IMG/VR virus record: IMGVR_UViG_3300034073_003008
Location: 1 to 35,040 of that record
Strand: one strand, 5' to 3'
Source: a virus
Length of the DNA stretch: 35,040 bases
A model generated the notes under the pieces. The model was not told where the DNA came from. It saw only the letters and a list, made by a program, of their open reading frames with translations, and ran no database searches. Shown one piece after another: positions 5,505 through 16,200 of this stretch. Numbering within the stretch: position 1 is the stretch's first letter; every line of letters begins with the position of its first letter. The translations under genes and the position numbers were made by a program.

Positions 5505-5786
5505 ATGGAAACTATATTACTATTTACAGTATTAAGTTTATTTGTCCTTACGTTAGGATATATAATATATAATTTACTTAAAAAAACAGAACGTTTAGAA
5601 AAATTGGTTGATGAACAAGACCAATATATTACTAATATTTCTGAACTTATTGAATTGTCGAATAAAAAAATTGGGGAGTCTGAAGTAGCACAAGCTTTTA
5701 AAGCAGACGATGATATTGGTTTTTTCTTTGAGACATTACAAGAAATTCAAACTCAATTGAATTCTTTTAAAACACGAAATAATTAA
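5505..5786 (+). CDS. Membrane-anchored coiled-coil protein
   Basis: This 93-residue protein has one N-terminal transmembrane helix (about residues 3-24, ILLFTVLSLFVLTLGYIIYNLL). A cytoplasmic or periplasmic coiled coil follows (KKTERLEKLVDEQDQYITNISELIEL), then a second helix near the C-terminus. It lies between the HD hydrolase and the sigma factor with 1-nt gaps, so the three form one operon. The layout is reminiscent of small inner-membrane phage proteins, but I cannot assign a function. Confidence 0.7.
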   Translation: METILLFTVLSLFVLTLGYIIYNLLKKTERLEKLVDEQDQYITNISELIELSNKKIGESEVAQAFKADDDIGFFFETLQEIQTQLNSFKTRNN

Positions 5787-5787
5787 T

Positions 5788-6543
5788 ATGGATTTAATAT
5801 CCCCTCCAGAAGAAGAGGTACTTCTTACCAAGAAAGGTACTATACGTAAACGTAAGCCTAAGAAATCAATTCTATATTTTACTTCAGATACTGAAGAAGC
5901 AATTATAGAATATTTAGCGTCTAAAGATCAAGACGAACGTAATCATATATTTGATCAACGTATTGACTATGCTTTTCATAAATTAGCAGAAAATATTATT
6001 CATACATTTAAGTTCTATTATACGGATGTTGATACTATTAATGAGTTAAAACATGAAGTAGTTGCTTTTTTACTTGAAAAACTTCATTTATATGATCAGT
6101 CTAAAGGTAAAGCATATTCTTATTTTGGTACTATTGCTAAGCGTTATTTAATTATTTATAATGAAAAAAATTATAAAAAAATTAAGGGTAAAGGCGAATT
6201 AGAAGAAGTAGATGAAGATAAAATTATTGTTGAAGACTTAGTTCGTGAAGCTAATAACGATGCTGATTTAAATGACTTTATAGATTATTTTGTTCGTTAT
6301 ATGGATGTTAATCTTGAAAAAATATTTTCTAGGATTCAAGATCAAAAAACAGCAGACGTAATTTTAGAATTATTCCGTAAACGCGAAAATTTAGAAATAT
6401 TTAATAAAAAAGCTATCTACATTTATATTCGTGAAATGATAGACGTTGATACTTTTCAAATAACTAAAGTAATTAAAGTACTAAAAAAGATATATTATCG
6501 TTTATATAACGAATACTACGAAACAGGTTTTGTAAAAATCTAA
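5788..6543 (+). CDS. Late-transcription sigma factor, gp55-like
   Basis: This 251-residue protein has a sigma-region-2-like core. Helices at about residues 58-100 are followed by LYDQSKGKAYSYF and GTIAKRYLI (101-122), the pattern seen in T4-type gp55 late sigma factors of distant phages (FD..KGKA..YF..I.kr..i). The N-terminus is basic (TIRKRKPKK) and the C-terminal half is a lysine- and isoleucine-rich helical domain. It should bind host core RNA polymerase and direct it to phage late promoters. Its position, last gene before the baseplate genes, fits that role. The call rests on motif resemblance and context. Confidence 0.75.
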   Translation: MDLISPPEEEVLLTKKGTIRKRKPKKSILYFTSDTEEAIIEYLASKDQDERNHIFDQRIDYAFHKLAENIIHTFKFYYTDVDTINELKHEVVAFLLEKLHLYDQSKGKAYSYFGTIAKRYLIIYNEKNYKKIKGKGELEEVDEDKIIVEDLVREANNDADLNDFIDYFVRYMDVNLEKIFSRIQDQKTADVILELFRKRENLEIFNKKAIYIYIREMIDVDTFQITKVIKVLKKIYYRLYNEYYETGFVKI

Positions 6544-6550
6544 GAAAATA

Positions 6551-6558
6551 TATTTATA
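6551..6558 (+). promoter_or_regulatory. TATTTATA box before the baseplate genes
   Basis: The 28-nt gap between the sigma factor and the 6572 gene contains TATATTTATAATAAATAAAT. Similar AATATTTATA boxes occur at 9258, 17605, 22677 and 25191. Here it ends 13 nt before the ATG. It could be the late promoter used by the neighbouring sigma factor (inference). The complementary strand reads TATAAATA, the T4 late promoter, but all genes run the other way. Confidence 0.35.
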
Positions 6559-6571
6559 ATAAATAAATATT

Positions 6572-6946
6572 ATGGATTTTGATCAAAAAATATTTGGAAA
6601 TAAATCATTTTCCGATCTTTTAAAAAACATTTACGATAATTCCCGAGAAAAAGAAAAACAAATTAAAGATCTTATCTCGGGACTTAAACCGTTTGTAGCC
6701 GATACTCAATCGGCTTTAATGGTTGTTCCATTAATTAAAGAATATCTTGACGTTTCTGTTAAGAATGATGATTCATTAATTAAAATGGCTGGTATTGTAC
6801 AACGTGCTATGGCTAATTCTGGTGGTAATGGTGATAGTGATTTTTTAAGTGAAGCTGAATTAGAACAACTAAGAGGAGAAGTACAGAAAATAAGCAACGA
6901 AGTAGAAAAACCGGTAAATGTAGATGGCAACAATAGTAAGGAATAA
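6572..6946 (+). CDS. Hypothetical virion-module protein
   Basis: This 124-residue, mostly helical protein begins MDFDQKIFGNKSFSDLLKNI. A Gly/Asn-rich hinge (SGGNGDSD, near residue 93) separates a helical N-terminal part from a C-terminal helix (EAELEQLRGEVQKISNEVEK). The gene is first in the baseplate module and overlaps the spike gene by 23 nt, so the two are probably translated together. A structural, chaperone or assembly role is likely. No family is recognised. Confidence 0.65.
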   Translation: MDFDQKIFGNKSFSDLLKNIYDNSREKEKQIKDLISGLKPFVADTQSALMVVPLIKEYLDVSVKNDDSLIKMAGIVQRAMANSGGNGDSDFLSEAELEQLRGEVQKISNEVEKPVNVDGNNSKE

Positions 6947-8087
6947 TCAAGGTGTTTTATTTAACTCTTTAAGTTCTGTAGGAGGGAGTAATACTCAATC
7001 TTCTATAGTTGGAAGGGTATACCATGTTGTTATAGATAAAAATTCACCTGGATTTTACGGAGATTGGAGTAATATAGGAAATGTATATTATGTTTCTCCA
7101 AATAAACCAGTCCCTTCAGATATTAACGATGAGTCGTTAAAGAAATTAAATTTTGCAAAACCCTTATTTCCATTTAATTCATATATTCCATTAATTGAAG
7201 AATTAGTATTATTAGTAGATTTACCTTCAAGTAATTCTTCTGATGTGACTGATCAAAAACAGATATATTATTTAAGTTCTATTAATTTATTTAATAATAC
7301 AAACCATAATTCTCAGGCTGTTTTTAATGTTAAAGAAAACAACTCCATTAAGTTAGGAGAAAGTATTGAAGAAAAAGAAACAATTAATTCTTTACTACCA
7401 TTTGAAGGAGATCATATATTATATGGAAGATGGGGGCAAGGTTTACGCTTAAGTGGTACTTTAAAATTTAACGAAACCGAAAATTTTTGGTCTAAAGTTG
7501 GAAACAATGGTGATCCTATTACATTATTAGTTAATGGATATAATTTCCCCAAAAATTCAGTTACACCTTATATAGAAGATATAAATAAAGATGATTCATC
7601 TATTTATCTTACTTCAACACAAATAATCCCATTAGAAGTCTCACGGTTAATTGATTCAAATCCATTAACTTCTCCATTAAATCCAAATAAATATTCGAAT
7701 AGCCAAATAATAATATCATCTAATAGAATCACATTAAATTCTAGAAAAGATGAAATTATGCTTTATTCGGGTACTAATATAGAATTAAGTGCTAGTCAAA
7801 TAATTCATTTAAATTCTAATAGTAGTATATTATTAAATAGCCCTAAAATTTATTTAGGTGTAAAATCAACAGGTAAAACACCAACAGAACCTGTATTATT
7901 AGGAGCAAAAACAGTAGATCTACTTTCTAAATTATTAGAAGCATTAAATGGATTTGCTTCTGATATCAGACATGCTAGATCACCATATACTTATAATGTA
8001 CATGCTGCTACTTTATTTGGTAAATTAAATACATTGCGTGGTAAATTAAATGATATATATTCTGAAACTGTATTTGTATCTAAATAA
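6924..8087 (+). CDS. Baseplate central spike, gp5/VgrG-like
   Basis: This 387-residue protein is probably the membrane-piercing spike of the tail tip. The N-terminal part (about 28-110) looks like an OB-fold (GRVYHVVIDKNSPG ... YIPLIEELVLLVDLP). A conserved phage-spike block follows, with HILYGRWGQGLRLSG (about 162-176) and NNGDPITLLVNG (about 195-206). Residues about 255-312 show alternating strands (IIISSNRITLNSRKDEIMLY, NIELSASQIIHLNSNS, SILLNSPKIYLG), as in trimeric beta-helix needles. The C-terminus is helical. It shares a 1-nt stop/start overlap with the next gene. No lysozyme domain is seen, unlike T4 gp5. Confidence 0.75.
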   Translation: MATIVRNNQGVLFNSLSSVGGSNTQSSIVGRVYHVVIDKNSPGFYGDWSNIGNVYYVSPNKPVPSDINDESLKKLNFAKPLFPFNSYIPLIEELVLLVDLPSSNSSDVTDQKQIYYLSSINLFNNTNHNSQAVFNVKENNSIKLGESIEEKETINSLLPFEGDHILYGRWGQGLRLSGTLKFNETENFWSKVGNNGDPITLLVNGYNFPKNSVTPYIEDINKDDSSIYLTSTQIIPLEVSRLIDSNPLTSPLNPNKYSNSQIIISSNRITLNSRKDEIMLYSGTNIELSASQIIHLNSNSSILLNSPKIYLGVKSTGKTPTEPVLLGAKTVDLLSKLLEALNGFASDIRHARSPYTYNVHAATLFGKLNTLRGKLNDIYSETVFVSK

Positions 8088-9259
8088 TGGCAGAAAAATC
8101 TAAAGAAGTTCAAGGATTAGTTAGTAAAGATAATAATCTTATAGCTAAAAGTAAAAATAAACTTGGATTAGGTAAAAAATTAAAAGCCCAATATGCTAAA
8201 ACTGTACGTATTCTTGAACTTGAAGTAGAGCAACAAACTCTTGAAATGAAAATTGATGAGTTGAAATTAACAAAACCATTTCTACTCAATCAAATTCGTA
8301 ATAGCCCATATATCAAAGATGAAGAACGAGATACATTAGTTACAAATTTAGAAAATAGTATTAACGATCAAATTCAAACATATGAAGATCAAATATTAGA
8401 AATTCAAAAACAACAAGATTTAATTTCTGATCTTCCTGAAGAAGATGTTCAAGTTGCTAAATTAAAAAAAGATAATATAAAAGAAAAAGCAAAAGAATTT
8501 ATCTATGATGCAAAGAACAAAGCAAAACGCAAACCATCATTCGATGATATAGTAGAAGCTATTGCTTTTATTACTACTATTATTTTAGAAAATGTAGCTA
8601 TTAATAATACAAAAATTGAAAAATTAGTTGATGAAACTAATGATATTATATTTAATGTTAAAACTCAAACGGATTTTGATACTGCTAAATTAAAGCGAGG
8701 TACTGCTTTAAATATAATTTTAACTAACGAACGTTTATTAGATACAATAGAAAAAATATTAGAAATATTAAATATATTAACTACAATATTAACAGCTATA
8801 ATAGAAATATTATCATTATTCCCTTTTACTTCACCAGTAAATAAAATATTGTTAAAAATACAAAATATATTAAATAAAATCAATCCATTAATTCAAGTTG
8901 CTTTATTATTAGTTAATAAATTACAAGAAAATTTAGCTGAACATAAAGCAAGATTAGCTGAATTAGGTAGAATATTGCAAGGAACACTTGAACAAGTTCC
9001 GCAATTAATAAAATCAATATCTAATGAGGGTTTAGGGTATTTAAGTGGATATGATTATAAAGGATTTCAATTTTTTGTTAAAGAAGAAATAAATCCTTTA
9101 ACTAGAAACGTAATACAAGGAAATAAACGACGTTATGCTGTCGCTATAAATAGAGATGGTAATGAAGCTGTAAGAAGTTCATTCTCATTTACTTTAGATC
9201 CTGATGTATTAGTTGAAGAATTAAAATTAATAATAGACCAAAAGGGTCTCGTAGCTTAA
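8087..9259 (+). CDS. Helical baseplate/tail protein with hydrophobic core
   Basis: This 390-residue protein has long coiled coils at about residues 40-145 (ILELEVEQQTLEMKIDELKL). A very hydrophobic stretch at about 215-285 is rich in Ile and Leu (ILEILNILTTILTAIIEILS, INPLIQVALLLVNKL). The compact C-terminal domain ends LDPDVLVEELKLIIDQKG. The mix of coiled coil and membrane-like helices recalls tape-measure or hub proteins that enter the host membrane, but it is short for a tape measure. The position between the spike and the gp25-like genes supports a hub or tail-tip role. The family is not recognised. Confidence 0.65.
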   Translation: MAEKSKEVQGLVSKDNNLIAKSKNKLGLGKKLKAQYAKTVRILELEVEQQTLEMKIDELKLTKPFLLNQIRNSPYIKDEERDTLVTNLENSINDQIQTYEDQILEIQKQQDLISDLPEEDVQVAKLKKDNIKEKAKEFIYDAKNKAKRKPSFDDIVEAIAFITTIILENVAINNTKIEKLVDETNDIIFNVKTQTDFDTAKLKRGTALNIILTNERLLDTIEKILEILNILTTILTAIIEILSLFPFTSPVNKILLKIQNILNKINPLIQVALLLVNKLQENLAEHKARLAELGRILQGTLEQVPQLIKSISNEGLGYLSGYDYKGFQFFVKEEINPLTRNVIQGNKRRYAVAINRDGNEAVRSSFSFTLDPDVLVEELKLIIDQKGLVA

Positions 9260-9270
9260 TATTTATAATC

Positions 9271-9579
9271 ATGAAAGTAGACGTATTTAAAAAACTTATT
9301 AAAGAAGCTGTTCGTGAAGTTCTAAGAGAAGAATTATCACAGGTTCAACCTACTCCCATAAAAGAGAACAGAACTATGAGCTTTACAACTCAGGATGTTG
9401 ATATGATGGCGTATAGACAAAATTTAGCCGCATCTATGGGTTTAACACCTCCAGTTCAATCACAATATTCAAAACCTCAAGCTGTATCCACAGGAAATCC
9501 ATACTTAGACATTATAGCTGAAACTGCTGCTAATATGACTCCTCAAGATGTAGCTGCAATGAGACAATATAACGAGTAA
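9271..9579 (+). CDS. Small baseplate-module protein with helical N-terminus
   Basis: This 102-residue protein begins with an amphipathic helix (MKVDVFKKLIKEAVREVLRE) that contains LIKEA and VLREE. This resembles the I/L-x-E-ended leader of other proteins in the window and may be processed by the prohead protease or be a docking helix. The rest is Gln/Pro/Ala-rich and probably flexible (VQSQYSKPQAVSTGNPY), ending with MTPQDVAAMRQYNE. It lies 2 nt before the gp25-like gene. Family unknown. Confidence 0.65.
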   Translation: MKVDVFKKLIKEAVREVLREELSQVQPTPIKENRTMSFTTQDVDMMAYRQNLAASMGLTPPVQSQYSKPQAVSTGNPYLDIIAETAANMTPQDVAAMRQYNE

Positions 9580-9581
9580 TT

Positions 9582-10001
9582 ATGCCAATTCCTGTAGTAA
9601 CTAGAATAGATCCTAGAGATCTAGATAAAAACCGAGCTGTAGGAATAAGTCTTCCATTTAATGGAGGTGGTGTATTTAATAAAACATATTCAACTCAAGA
9701 TCAAGTTAAATCAAATTTAATTAATCTATTATTAACATATAAAGGAGAACGAATACTGAATCCAGAATTTGGTGCTGATTTACCTAGATTATTATTTGAA
9801 CCTATAAATAATGAATTGATTACAAAAATACAAGATCAAATAATAAATAATGTTAATATCTATGTTCCTGAAGTTATATTAACTAATATTGAAGTAACCC
9901 CAGATACTGATCATAATACATTATATGTTATGGTTGAATACCAATTAAAAATTTCTGGGAATAAAGATAAAATTATAATAGACTTTTCTACATTAAAATG
10001 A
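9582..10001 (+). CDS. Baseplate wedge protein, gp25-like
   Basis: This 139-residue protein matches the GPW/gp25 family in length and motifs: ISLPFNGGGVFNKTYST, a helix with NLINLLLTYKGERILNPEFG and DLPRLLFEPINN, and a C-terminal strand region (LYVMVEYQLKISGNKDKIII). In contractile tails this protein sits in the inner baseplate and starts sheath assembly. R57 and E67 (KGERILNPEFG) fit the family core, with the usual EPR motif replaced by GER. The stop overlaps the start of the gp6-like gene in ATGA, as expected for the gp25-gp6 pair. Confidence 0.9.
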   Translation: MPIPVVTRIDPRDLDKNRAVGISLPFNGGGVFNKTYSTQDQVKSNLINLLLTYKGERILNPEFGADLPRLLFEPINNELITKIQDQIINNVNIYVPEVILTNIEVTPDTDHNTLYVMVEYQLKISGNKDKIIIDFSTLK

Positions 10002-11803
10002 TAACTGAGGATAAAAATATAAAATATGTAAATAAATCATTTAGTGATTTTAAAACATCCCTACAGGAATTTGCTAAAACATACTTCCCAGACACATATA
10101 ATGATTTTTCAGAATCATCTCCTGGAAATATGTTTATTGAAATGGCATCATATGTAGGTGATGTTTCATCATTTTATGTTGATACTCAAATACAAGAAAA
10201 TTTCTTGAACTTAGCTAAGGAAAAAGAAAGTTTATACAACTTAGCTTACTCATTTGGTTACCGCCCTAAAGCATCATATGCTGCAACTACGACAGTTGAT
10301 TTATACCAATTAATTCCTGCTGTTGCTGGTTTACCTAATTTAGAATATTCATTAATCATCCCAGCTAATACAACATTAACAAGTAATACTAATTTTACTA
10401 AGTTTATTACTACTGACGATGTTGATTTTTCTCAAACATCATCTGCTGAAATAACATATTATAACAGTGATTATTTTTTAATTAAAAAATCCGTATCAGC
10501 AATATCAGCAGAAATTAAAGAAACAACACTTGCTTTTTCCTCACCAACAAAGTTTAATTCAGCAACGATTAATAATTCTAATATATTACAAATATTAGAA
10601 GTTACAGGTTCTGACGGAAACAGATGGTATGAAGTACCTTATTTAGCACAAGAAACTATATTTACTCCAACTGCTAATCCTACTTCAGGAAGTGATGGTA
10701 TTAATTATTTAATTAACTTACAACGCGTTCCTAAACGTTTTGTTACTAGAATTCATAATACTGGATCTATCGAATTACAATTTGGATCTGGTATTTCAAA
10801 CCAAACAGATATTCAGATTATACCTACTCCTGATAATATTCAGTTGGGATTAGTACCTAGTGTATCTGATAGAATAGATGACTATAATAAAGCGTCTGTT
10901 TTTTATACTAAAAATTATGGTATAGCACCATCTTCAAATCTTTATGTTAAGTATTTAGTTGGTGGTGGTGTTGAAGCTAACTTACCTGTTAATTCAATTA
11001 CAACAATTGATACATCTAATGCAGCTAATTGGTTTAAATATAGTCCATCAGATACAAATATTAAAACTTTAATTACATCAAACTTATTAGTAAATAACCC
11101 AACTCCCGCAGTTGGTGGTAGAAGTGGCGATAGTGTAGAAGAAATACGTTTAAATACATTAAACGCATATACTTCACAAAATCGCGCTGTAACTAAAGAA
11201 GATTATATTGTTAGAACATTAAGTTTACCATCAAAATATGGTGCAATTGCTAAAGCATATATAACACAGGAAACATTTAATTCTACAGGCAATTTATTAA
11301 GTGAAAATCCATTAAGTTTAGATTTATATATACTTGGATATGATTCAAATAAAAAATTAACTAACGCAAATAACACATTAAAATCAAATCTTAAAACATA
11401 CCTTAATGAATATCGTATGGTTACAGATGCTATTAATATTAAAAATGCGTTCTATATTAATATAGGAGTTAATTTTGAAATAAATTCTGATCCGAGCTAT
11501 AATAATAAGGAGTTATTATCTACATGCATATCTTCGCTTAAAACATATTTTGCGGTAGACTCATGGCAAATAAATCAACCTATTATATTATCCGAGATTA
11601 ACGCGCTTTTATTACAAATACCTGGTGTTAGATCGGTTTCAAAAATTGAAATAATAAATAAACAAGGTGGAGATTATTCTCCATACGGATATGATATACA
11701 CGCTGCTACTAGAAATGGAATTTTATATCCATCGATTGATCCAAGCATGTTTGAGATTCGTTTCCCTGATAATGATATAAACGGTAGAATAATTACATAT
11801 TAA
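9998..11803 (+). CDS. Baseplate wedge protein, gp6/gpJ-like
   Basis: This 601-residue protein starts with the gp6-type N-terminus (FKTSLQEFAKTYFPDTYNDF, then SSPGNMFIEMASYVGDVSSF at about residues 40-60). It contains the baseplate J core: TPAVGGRSGDSVEEIRLN followed by SQNRAVTKEDYIVRTLSLP (about 370-410). The C-terminal part, LNEYRMVTDAINIKNAFYIN, is also typical. In T4, gp6 (slightly longer) forms the wedge ring joining baseplate to sheath. The gene overlaps the gp25-like gene by 4 nt, which is the classical order, and is followed 2 nt later by an accessory baseplate protein. Confidence 0.9.
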   Translation: MITEDKNIKYVNKSFSDFKTSLQEFAKTYFPDTYNDFSESSPGNMFIEMASYVGDVSSFYVDTQIQENFLNLAKEKESLYNLAYSFGYRPKASYAATTTVDLYQLIPAVAGLPNLEYSLIIPANTTLTSNTNFTKFITTDDVDFSQTSSAEITYYNSDYFLIKKSVSAISAEIKETTLAFSSPTKFNSATINNSNILQILEVTGSDGNRWYEVPYLAQETIFTPTANPTSGSDGINYLINLQRVPKRFVTRIHNTGSIELQFGSGISNQTDIQIIPTPDNIQLGLVPSVSDRIDDYNKASVFYTKNYGIAPSSNLYVKYLVGGGVEANLPVNSITTIDTSNAANWFKYSPSDTNIKTLITSNLLVNNPTPAVGGRSGDSVEEIRLNTLNAYTSQNRAVTKEDYIVRTLSLPSKYGAIAKAYITQETFNSTGNLLSENPLSLDLYILGYDSNKKLTNANNTLKSNLKTYLNEYRMVTDAINIKNAFYINIGVNFEINSDPSYNNKELLSTCISSLKTYFAVDSWQINQPIILSEINALLLQIPGVRSVSKIEIINKQGGDYSPYGYDIHAATRNGILYPSIDPSMFEIRFPDNDINGRIITY

Positions 11804-11805
11804 AA

Positions 11806-12879
11806 ATGGCTGTATATAAAATATTTCCTACTAAAGACGCTTCTCTATATTCATATTATCCTGGTAAAAATACTGGTATAGATGAAATATTAGATCTTAG
11901 TATATATAAATCACAAGCAGATGCTGGGGAAGTATCTCGTATTGCTATTGCATTCTCACCTACTGAAATTTCTGATGTATTAACATCAAAAGTAAATGGT
12001 GCTACATATGATGCATATTTGAAATTATATTTAGCAAACGCTACTGAAATACCATTAGATTATACAATTTATTGCCACCCTATCTCTGGTTCTTGGAGTA
12101 TAGGTAGTGGTAGAGCAGCAAACGTTCCTTCATCGTCTAATGGAGTTAGCTGGAAGTATAGAGACTTAGAAGGTGGAAGTATATTTTATGGTACTTCGAC
12201 TGGTGTTACTTCATCATATTCATCTACTGTAGGTGGTGGTACTTATTGGACTGGTAGTAATTTAGTTGCTACTCAATCATTTGATTATCAAGCAGCTAAA
12301 GATATTGAATTAAAAGTAACTAATGCTATTAGTTCTAGTTATTATACTGATGGATTTTTAATCAAACATGCATCTAACTTAGAGTTTAATACATCATCAA
12401 TATTTGAAACTAAATATTTTTCAATAGATACTCATACTATCTACACTCCATGTTTAGAATTCAGATGGAATGATTTCATTTATTCAACAGGTTCATTATC
12501 AGCTGTTACTACAGACTTAGTATCTATATCATTATCTAATAATAAAGGTGAATTCCAAGAAGATTCAATTAATCGTTTTAAAATAAACGTGAGGGATCGC
12601 TACCCAACTAGGACATTCCAGACGTCTTCATTATATTTAAATAATAAAGTATTACCTACATCTTCATATTATGCTGTAAAGGATATTAAAACTGAAGAGT
12701 TCGTAATAGATTTTGATACTACTTACACTAAGTTATCTGCTGATTCAACAGGTAATTATTTTGATTTATATATGAATGGATTACAACCTGAAAGATATTA
12801 CCAAATATTGATTAAATCAGTAATAAACGGAAGTACAGTAGTATTTGAAGACAATAATTATTTTAAAGTAGTAAGATAA
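11806..12879 (+). CDS. Baseplate protein with DNRLRE-like domain
   Basis: This 357-residue protein has an N-terminal half (about 5-190) that resembles a DNRLRE/CBM-like beta sandwich. It shows KDASLYSYYPGKNTGIDEIL (a DASLY start), RIAIAFSP (a conserved R-x-l-x-F core), YDAYLKLYLANA and later GSWSIGSGRAAN. DNRLRE domains occur in secreted and surface proteins and may bind glycans. The C-terminal half is Ser/Tyr-rich beta structure. It sits between gp6-like and gp7-like genes, so it may be a wedge or fibre-attachment protein. Identification beyond a structural role is weak. Confidence 0.65.
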   Translation: MAVYKIFPTKDASLYSYYPGKNTGIDEILDLSIYKSQADAGEVSRIAIAFSPTEISDVLTSKVNGATYDAYLKLYLANATEIPLDYTIYCHPISGSWSIGSGRAANVPSSSNGVSWKYRDLEGGSIFYGTSTGVTSSYSSTVGGGTYWTGSNLVATQSFDYQAAKDIELKVTNAISSSYYTDGFLIKHASNLEFNTSSIFETKYFSIDTHTIYTPCLEFRWNDFIYSTGSLSAVTTDLVSISLSNNKGEFQEDSINRFKINVRDRYPTRTFQTSSLYLNNKVLPTSSYYAVKDIKTEEFVIDFDTTYTKLSADSTGNYFDLYMNGLQPERYYQILIKSVINGSTVVFEDNNYFKVVR

Positions 12880-13217
12880 TGAGTGAACTTATCGATTTAG
12901 GTAAAACCACATTTAGTAGAAAGAATTTTGAAAAAGTAGTTGATAACCGATTTAAACAGTTGTTAAATAATAAAGCAACAGTTGATGAGGTTTTTACTAT
13001 TGATGATTTTTTTCAACTATATGATGACTTATTTTATCAAATACCTAAAGAAGGTGAAATACAATCTCATCGATTTATCTTAAACCAAACATCAGAATAC
13101 TTAGGAGTTAGTCTTAATGATGGAACAGATGTTCAAGCTTTATTAGATGAAATTACTACATTGAGAAATGAATTGCTAAACGTAAATAAAACATTATTAG
13201 ATTCAGTTAAGAAATAA
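12879..13217 (+). CDS. Small baseplate-module protein
   Basis: This 112-residue protein shares TAATG-type 1-nt overlaps with both neighbours, so translation is coupled. It is acidic and helical, with FSRKNFEKVVDNRFKQLLNN, the motif VFTIDDFFQLYDDLFYQIPK and a C-terminal coiled coil (ALLDEITTLRNELLNVNKTL). No family is recognised. Tight coupling to the giant wedge protein suggests it is its partner or chaperone (inference). Confidence 0.7.
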   Translation: MSELIDLGKTTFSRKNFEKVVDNRFKQLLNNKATVDEVFTIDDFFQLYDDLFYQIPKEGEIQSHRFILNQTSEYLGVSLNDGTDVQALLDEITTLRNELLNVNKTLLDSVKK

Positions 13218-16200
13218 TGGCGAATAATATCAAAATAATTGGAAACATTAACAATACTAGTCGAGTATCTAGAATTGATAATGAGGATTTAAATTTATTA
13301 TCTCCTGAGATAAAAAACCAATACTTTGGTTTTGAAAATGATTATATTGAACTATTCGTTTATGATACTTCTAATAACTTATTAGTATCAAATTACAATT
13401 ATAAAAGTTTTAAATTACCCTCTAATTCAGGATTAAGTGTAGAAAATACATTACCTATAATTGAAATAGACCCTGTACAGGATTTACAAAATTTAGGTTA
13501 CGTTTCTGGTGAGTTTTCTACTCAATACCATTTTCAGAAACGTTATATCTCTAATGCTGATTCAGTTGAATTATTTATTTCTGAAATATCGGCAGATAGA
13601 ACAGAGATTAGATTAAATTCAACATCATTAACGTCTGAAGATTTACAGACGTTATCTGAAAAGTTAATTCAAGATATTGAAGTATCAACTGATGCAAAAT
13701 ATTATTTATTTAACTTACCACAAAATCAACAATTCTTAATAATTAATGCTGCTGTCGATAATGAATCACAAACACCAACATTATTATTAAAATTATATAC
13801 TCCTTTATCCGAAACTATACAAGTAAAGGAAAGCGGATGGATAACTGAAGAAATTATTGAACCGTATGTGTTTGATATTAATTTAGATACTTCAGTAATA
13901 CCTGCTTTACCTCCACAGTTAAAAGGACCTAACTTTGATATCGATATTGATATCAAACAAAATGTAGGAACAAAATACGAAAATTATTCATCATTAGTAT
14001 CATCACTGACTGGATCATCATATCATAGAGTTTTAAACTATATGAATGATAGTTCATATGATTTAAATATTGATTATACTTCGTTTGAAAATTTCATCCA
14101 TTTTAGCTCAGCTAAAAAACGTTTAGAAGTATTTTATGATAAAATAAAACAGATTGAAGATTATAATACAAGTATTTCAATTATTAATGCTTCTACATCT
14201 ATATTAAAGAATGAGGAAACAGCATCTATTCGTTTAAAGATAGACGATATAGTAACTAAGTTTGATGGGTTTGAATCATATATGTATTTTGAATCAAGCT
14301 CATACGCTTGGCCTAAAACATCGATTATAAAACCATATACTTTATCATCCACATCATCAGCTAATACATGGTATGTTTCATATACTAGTTCTGCTGCTAA
14401 TTATGATGAAGAAAATTTAGACCGTTTATATAATGTAATACCAAATTATATTAAAAACGATCCAATAAATTATCAACCATACTATGATTTTATAGATATG
14501 ATTGGTCATTATTTTGATAATATATGGATTTATATTGATTCAATCAATGAATTATATAACGCAGATAATAACTTAGAAAAAGGTGTATCTAAAGATATAG
14601 TATACGATGCTTTACGTTCATTAGGTGTTAAACTATATAACAGTAAAGGCGATAATGAATTTGATAATTATATTGGTGGTTTAAATAGTGGTAGTACATT
14701 ATTTATTGATGATTTCTCTATAACTAGTAGTTACTTAAATAACGTACCTAAAAAAGACCAACTAGCTGAATTATATAAAAGAATATATCATAATATACCT
14801 TTACTAACTAAAACTAAAGGCACAGCAGCTGGTTTACAGAACTTAATAACAACATTTGGTGTTACTAGTAGTATATTTGCTCCTAAGGAATTAGGTGGTT
14901 CTACTAGAACTGGTGGTTTGAAAGGATACGATAATGATAAGATAACAATACAAAATAATACTGTAACAGGTAGTGTATTATCTCCATTCATTTCAGTTCA
15001 ACAACCATTTACCGGATCATCTGATTTTACATCAACGGACTTACACTTTATTGATTTATCATTCAGCCCTCAAACTGCGTTGGACTCTAGAGTATCTGCA
15101 TCAATTGCTACTTCTAAACCAACGTTTTCAATAGATGATTATATTGGTGATCCTAGATTAATGGAATCTAGCTCATACGATGCATTAAATTTACAAAAAC
15201 AAGAATATTTTATTGTATCTGGAAGTATAACTGATCGATTAGACTATAAAGGATTTTTCGAATTAGTTAAATATTTCGATAATAGCTTATTCAAGATGCT
15301 AAAGGATTTTGTTCCTGCTAGAACAAATGCTTTAACTGGTGTAACTATAAAATCACCTGTACTTGAACGTAATAAAATAAAATCATATCAACCTAAAGCA
15401 ACTGAAGAAACAGTTTATGATGCTGAATATAATGCTCCTATTATTTCAGAAGATGCAGATTATCATTACGATAAAATAGCGGGTAATAAAGCTGCATTCT
15501 ATACCGGTGAATATTCGGGATCATATGCAAATATCAATGAGGTATTTGAACAATCAAATCCGAATCTATATTTAATTCCATCCCATTCAGTTGATATAAA
15601 TCAATTTAATCATAGTGAGTTTAATGTTACTTTAAATAACGTATCGGAAAATAGAATATCTACTAGTAGAACTAAATTAGAAGATTTATATAATTCATTA
15701 TTGCAAATCGTTGGTACATTAACATCATCAGTTGAATTACAAGATAGTAATGAATCATTATTAGGATATAAACGTTCACGATATGATGGTACTAGATTAT
15801 CTAGTTTAAAATATAACACATATACTACATCATCATTAACTTATACTGGTGATACATCATTTGGTAAATCAGCAGTTATCGATCGTAATAATGTTAAGTT
15901 TGGTACTGTTAGATCAGTAAGTGCTAAAAATATTAACTTCCGTGATAAGTCGAATATTAGATTAAAGTATTTAGTTACTAAAGATAGCGATTTAAATGAA
16001 TTAAACTTAGAAAATAAAAAGTGGTTCGAAGTACAGAATACATTTAAGGCTGGTGATAATTTGATTATATCACTAAGTGATCCATCAAAAGATAAAAATT
16101 CATTTAGTGGTGAAAAAACTATATGGCAAAGTGGATACTCATATAATCCTGTATTATATCGTGAATTAAATGAAACTTTATATTTTGAATACACATCATC

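Noticed and set aside
8087-9259. Tape-measure protein
   Set aside because: At 390 residues it is short for a contractile-tailed phage, and it is placed after the spike gene. I left it as an unassigned hub or tail protein.
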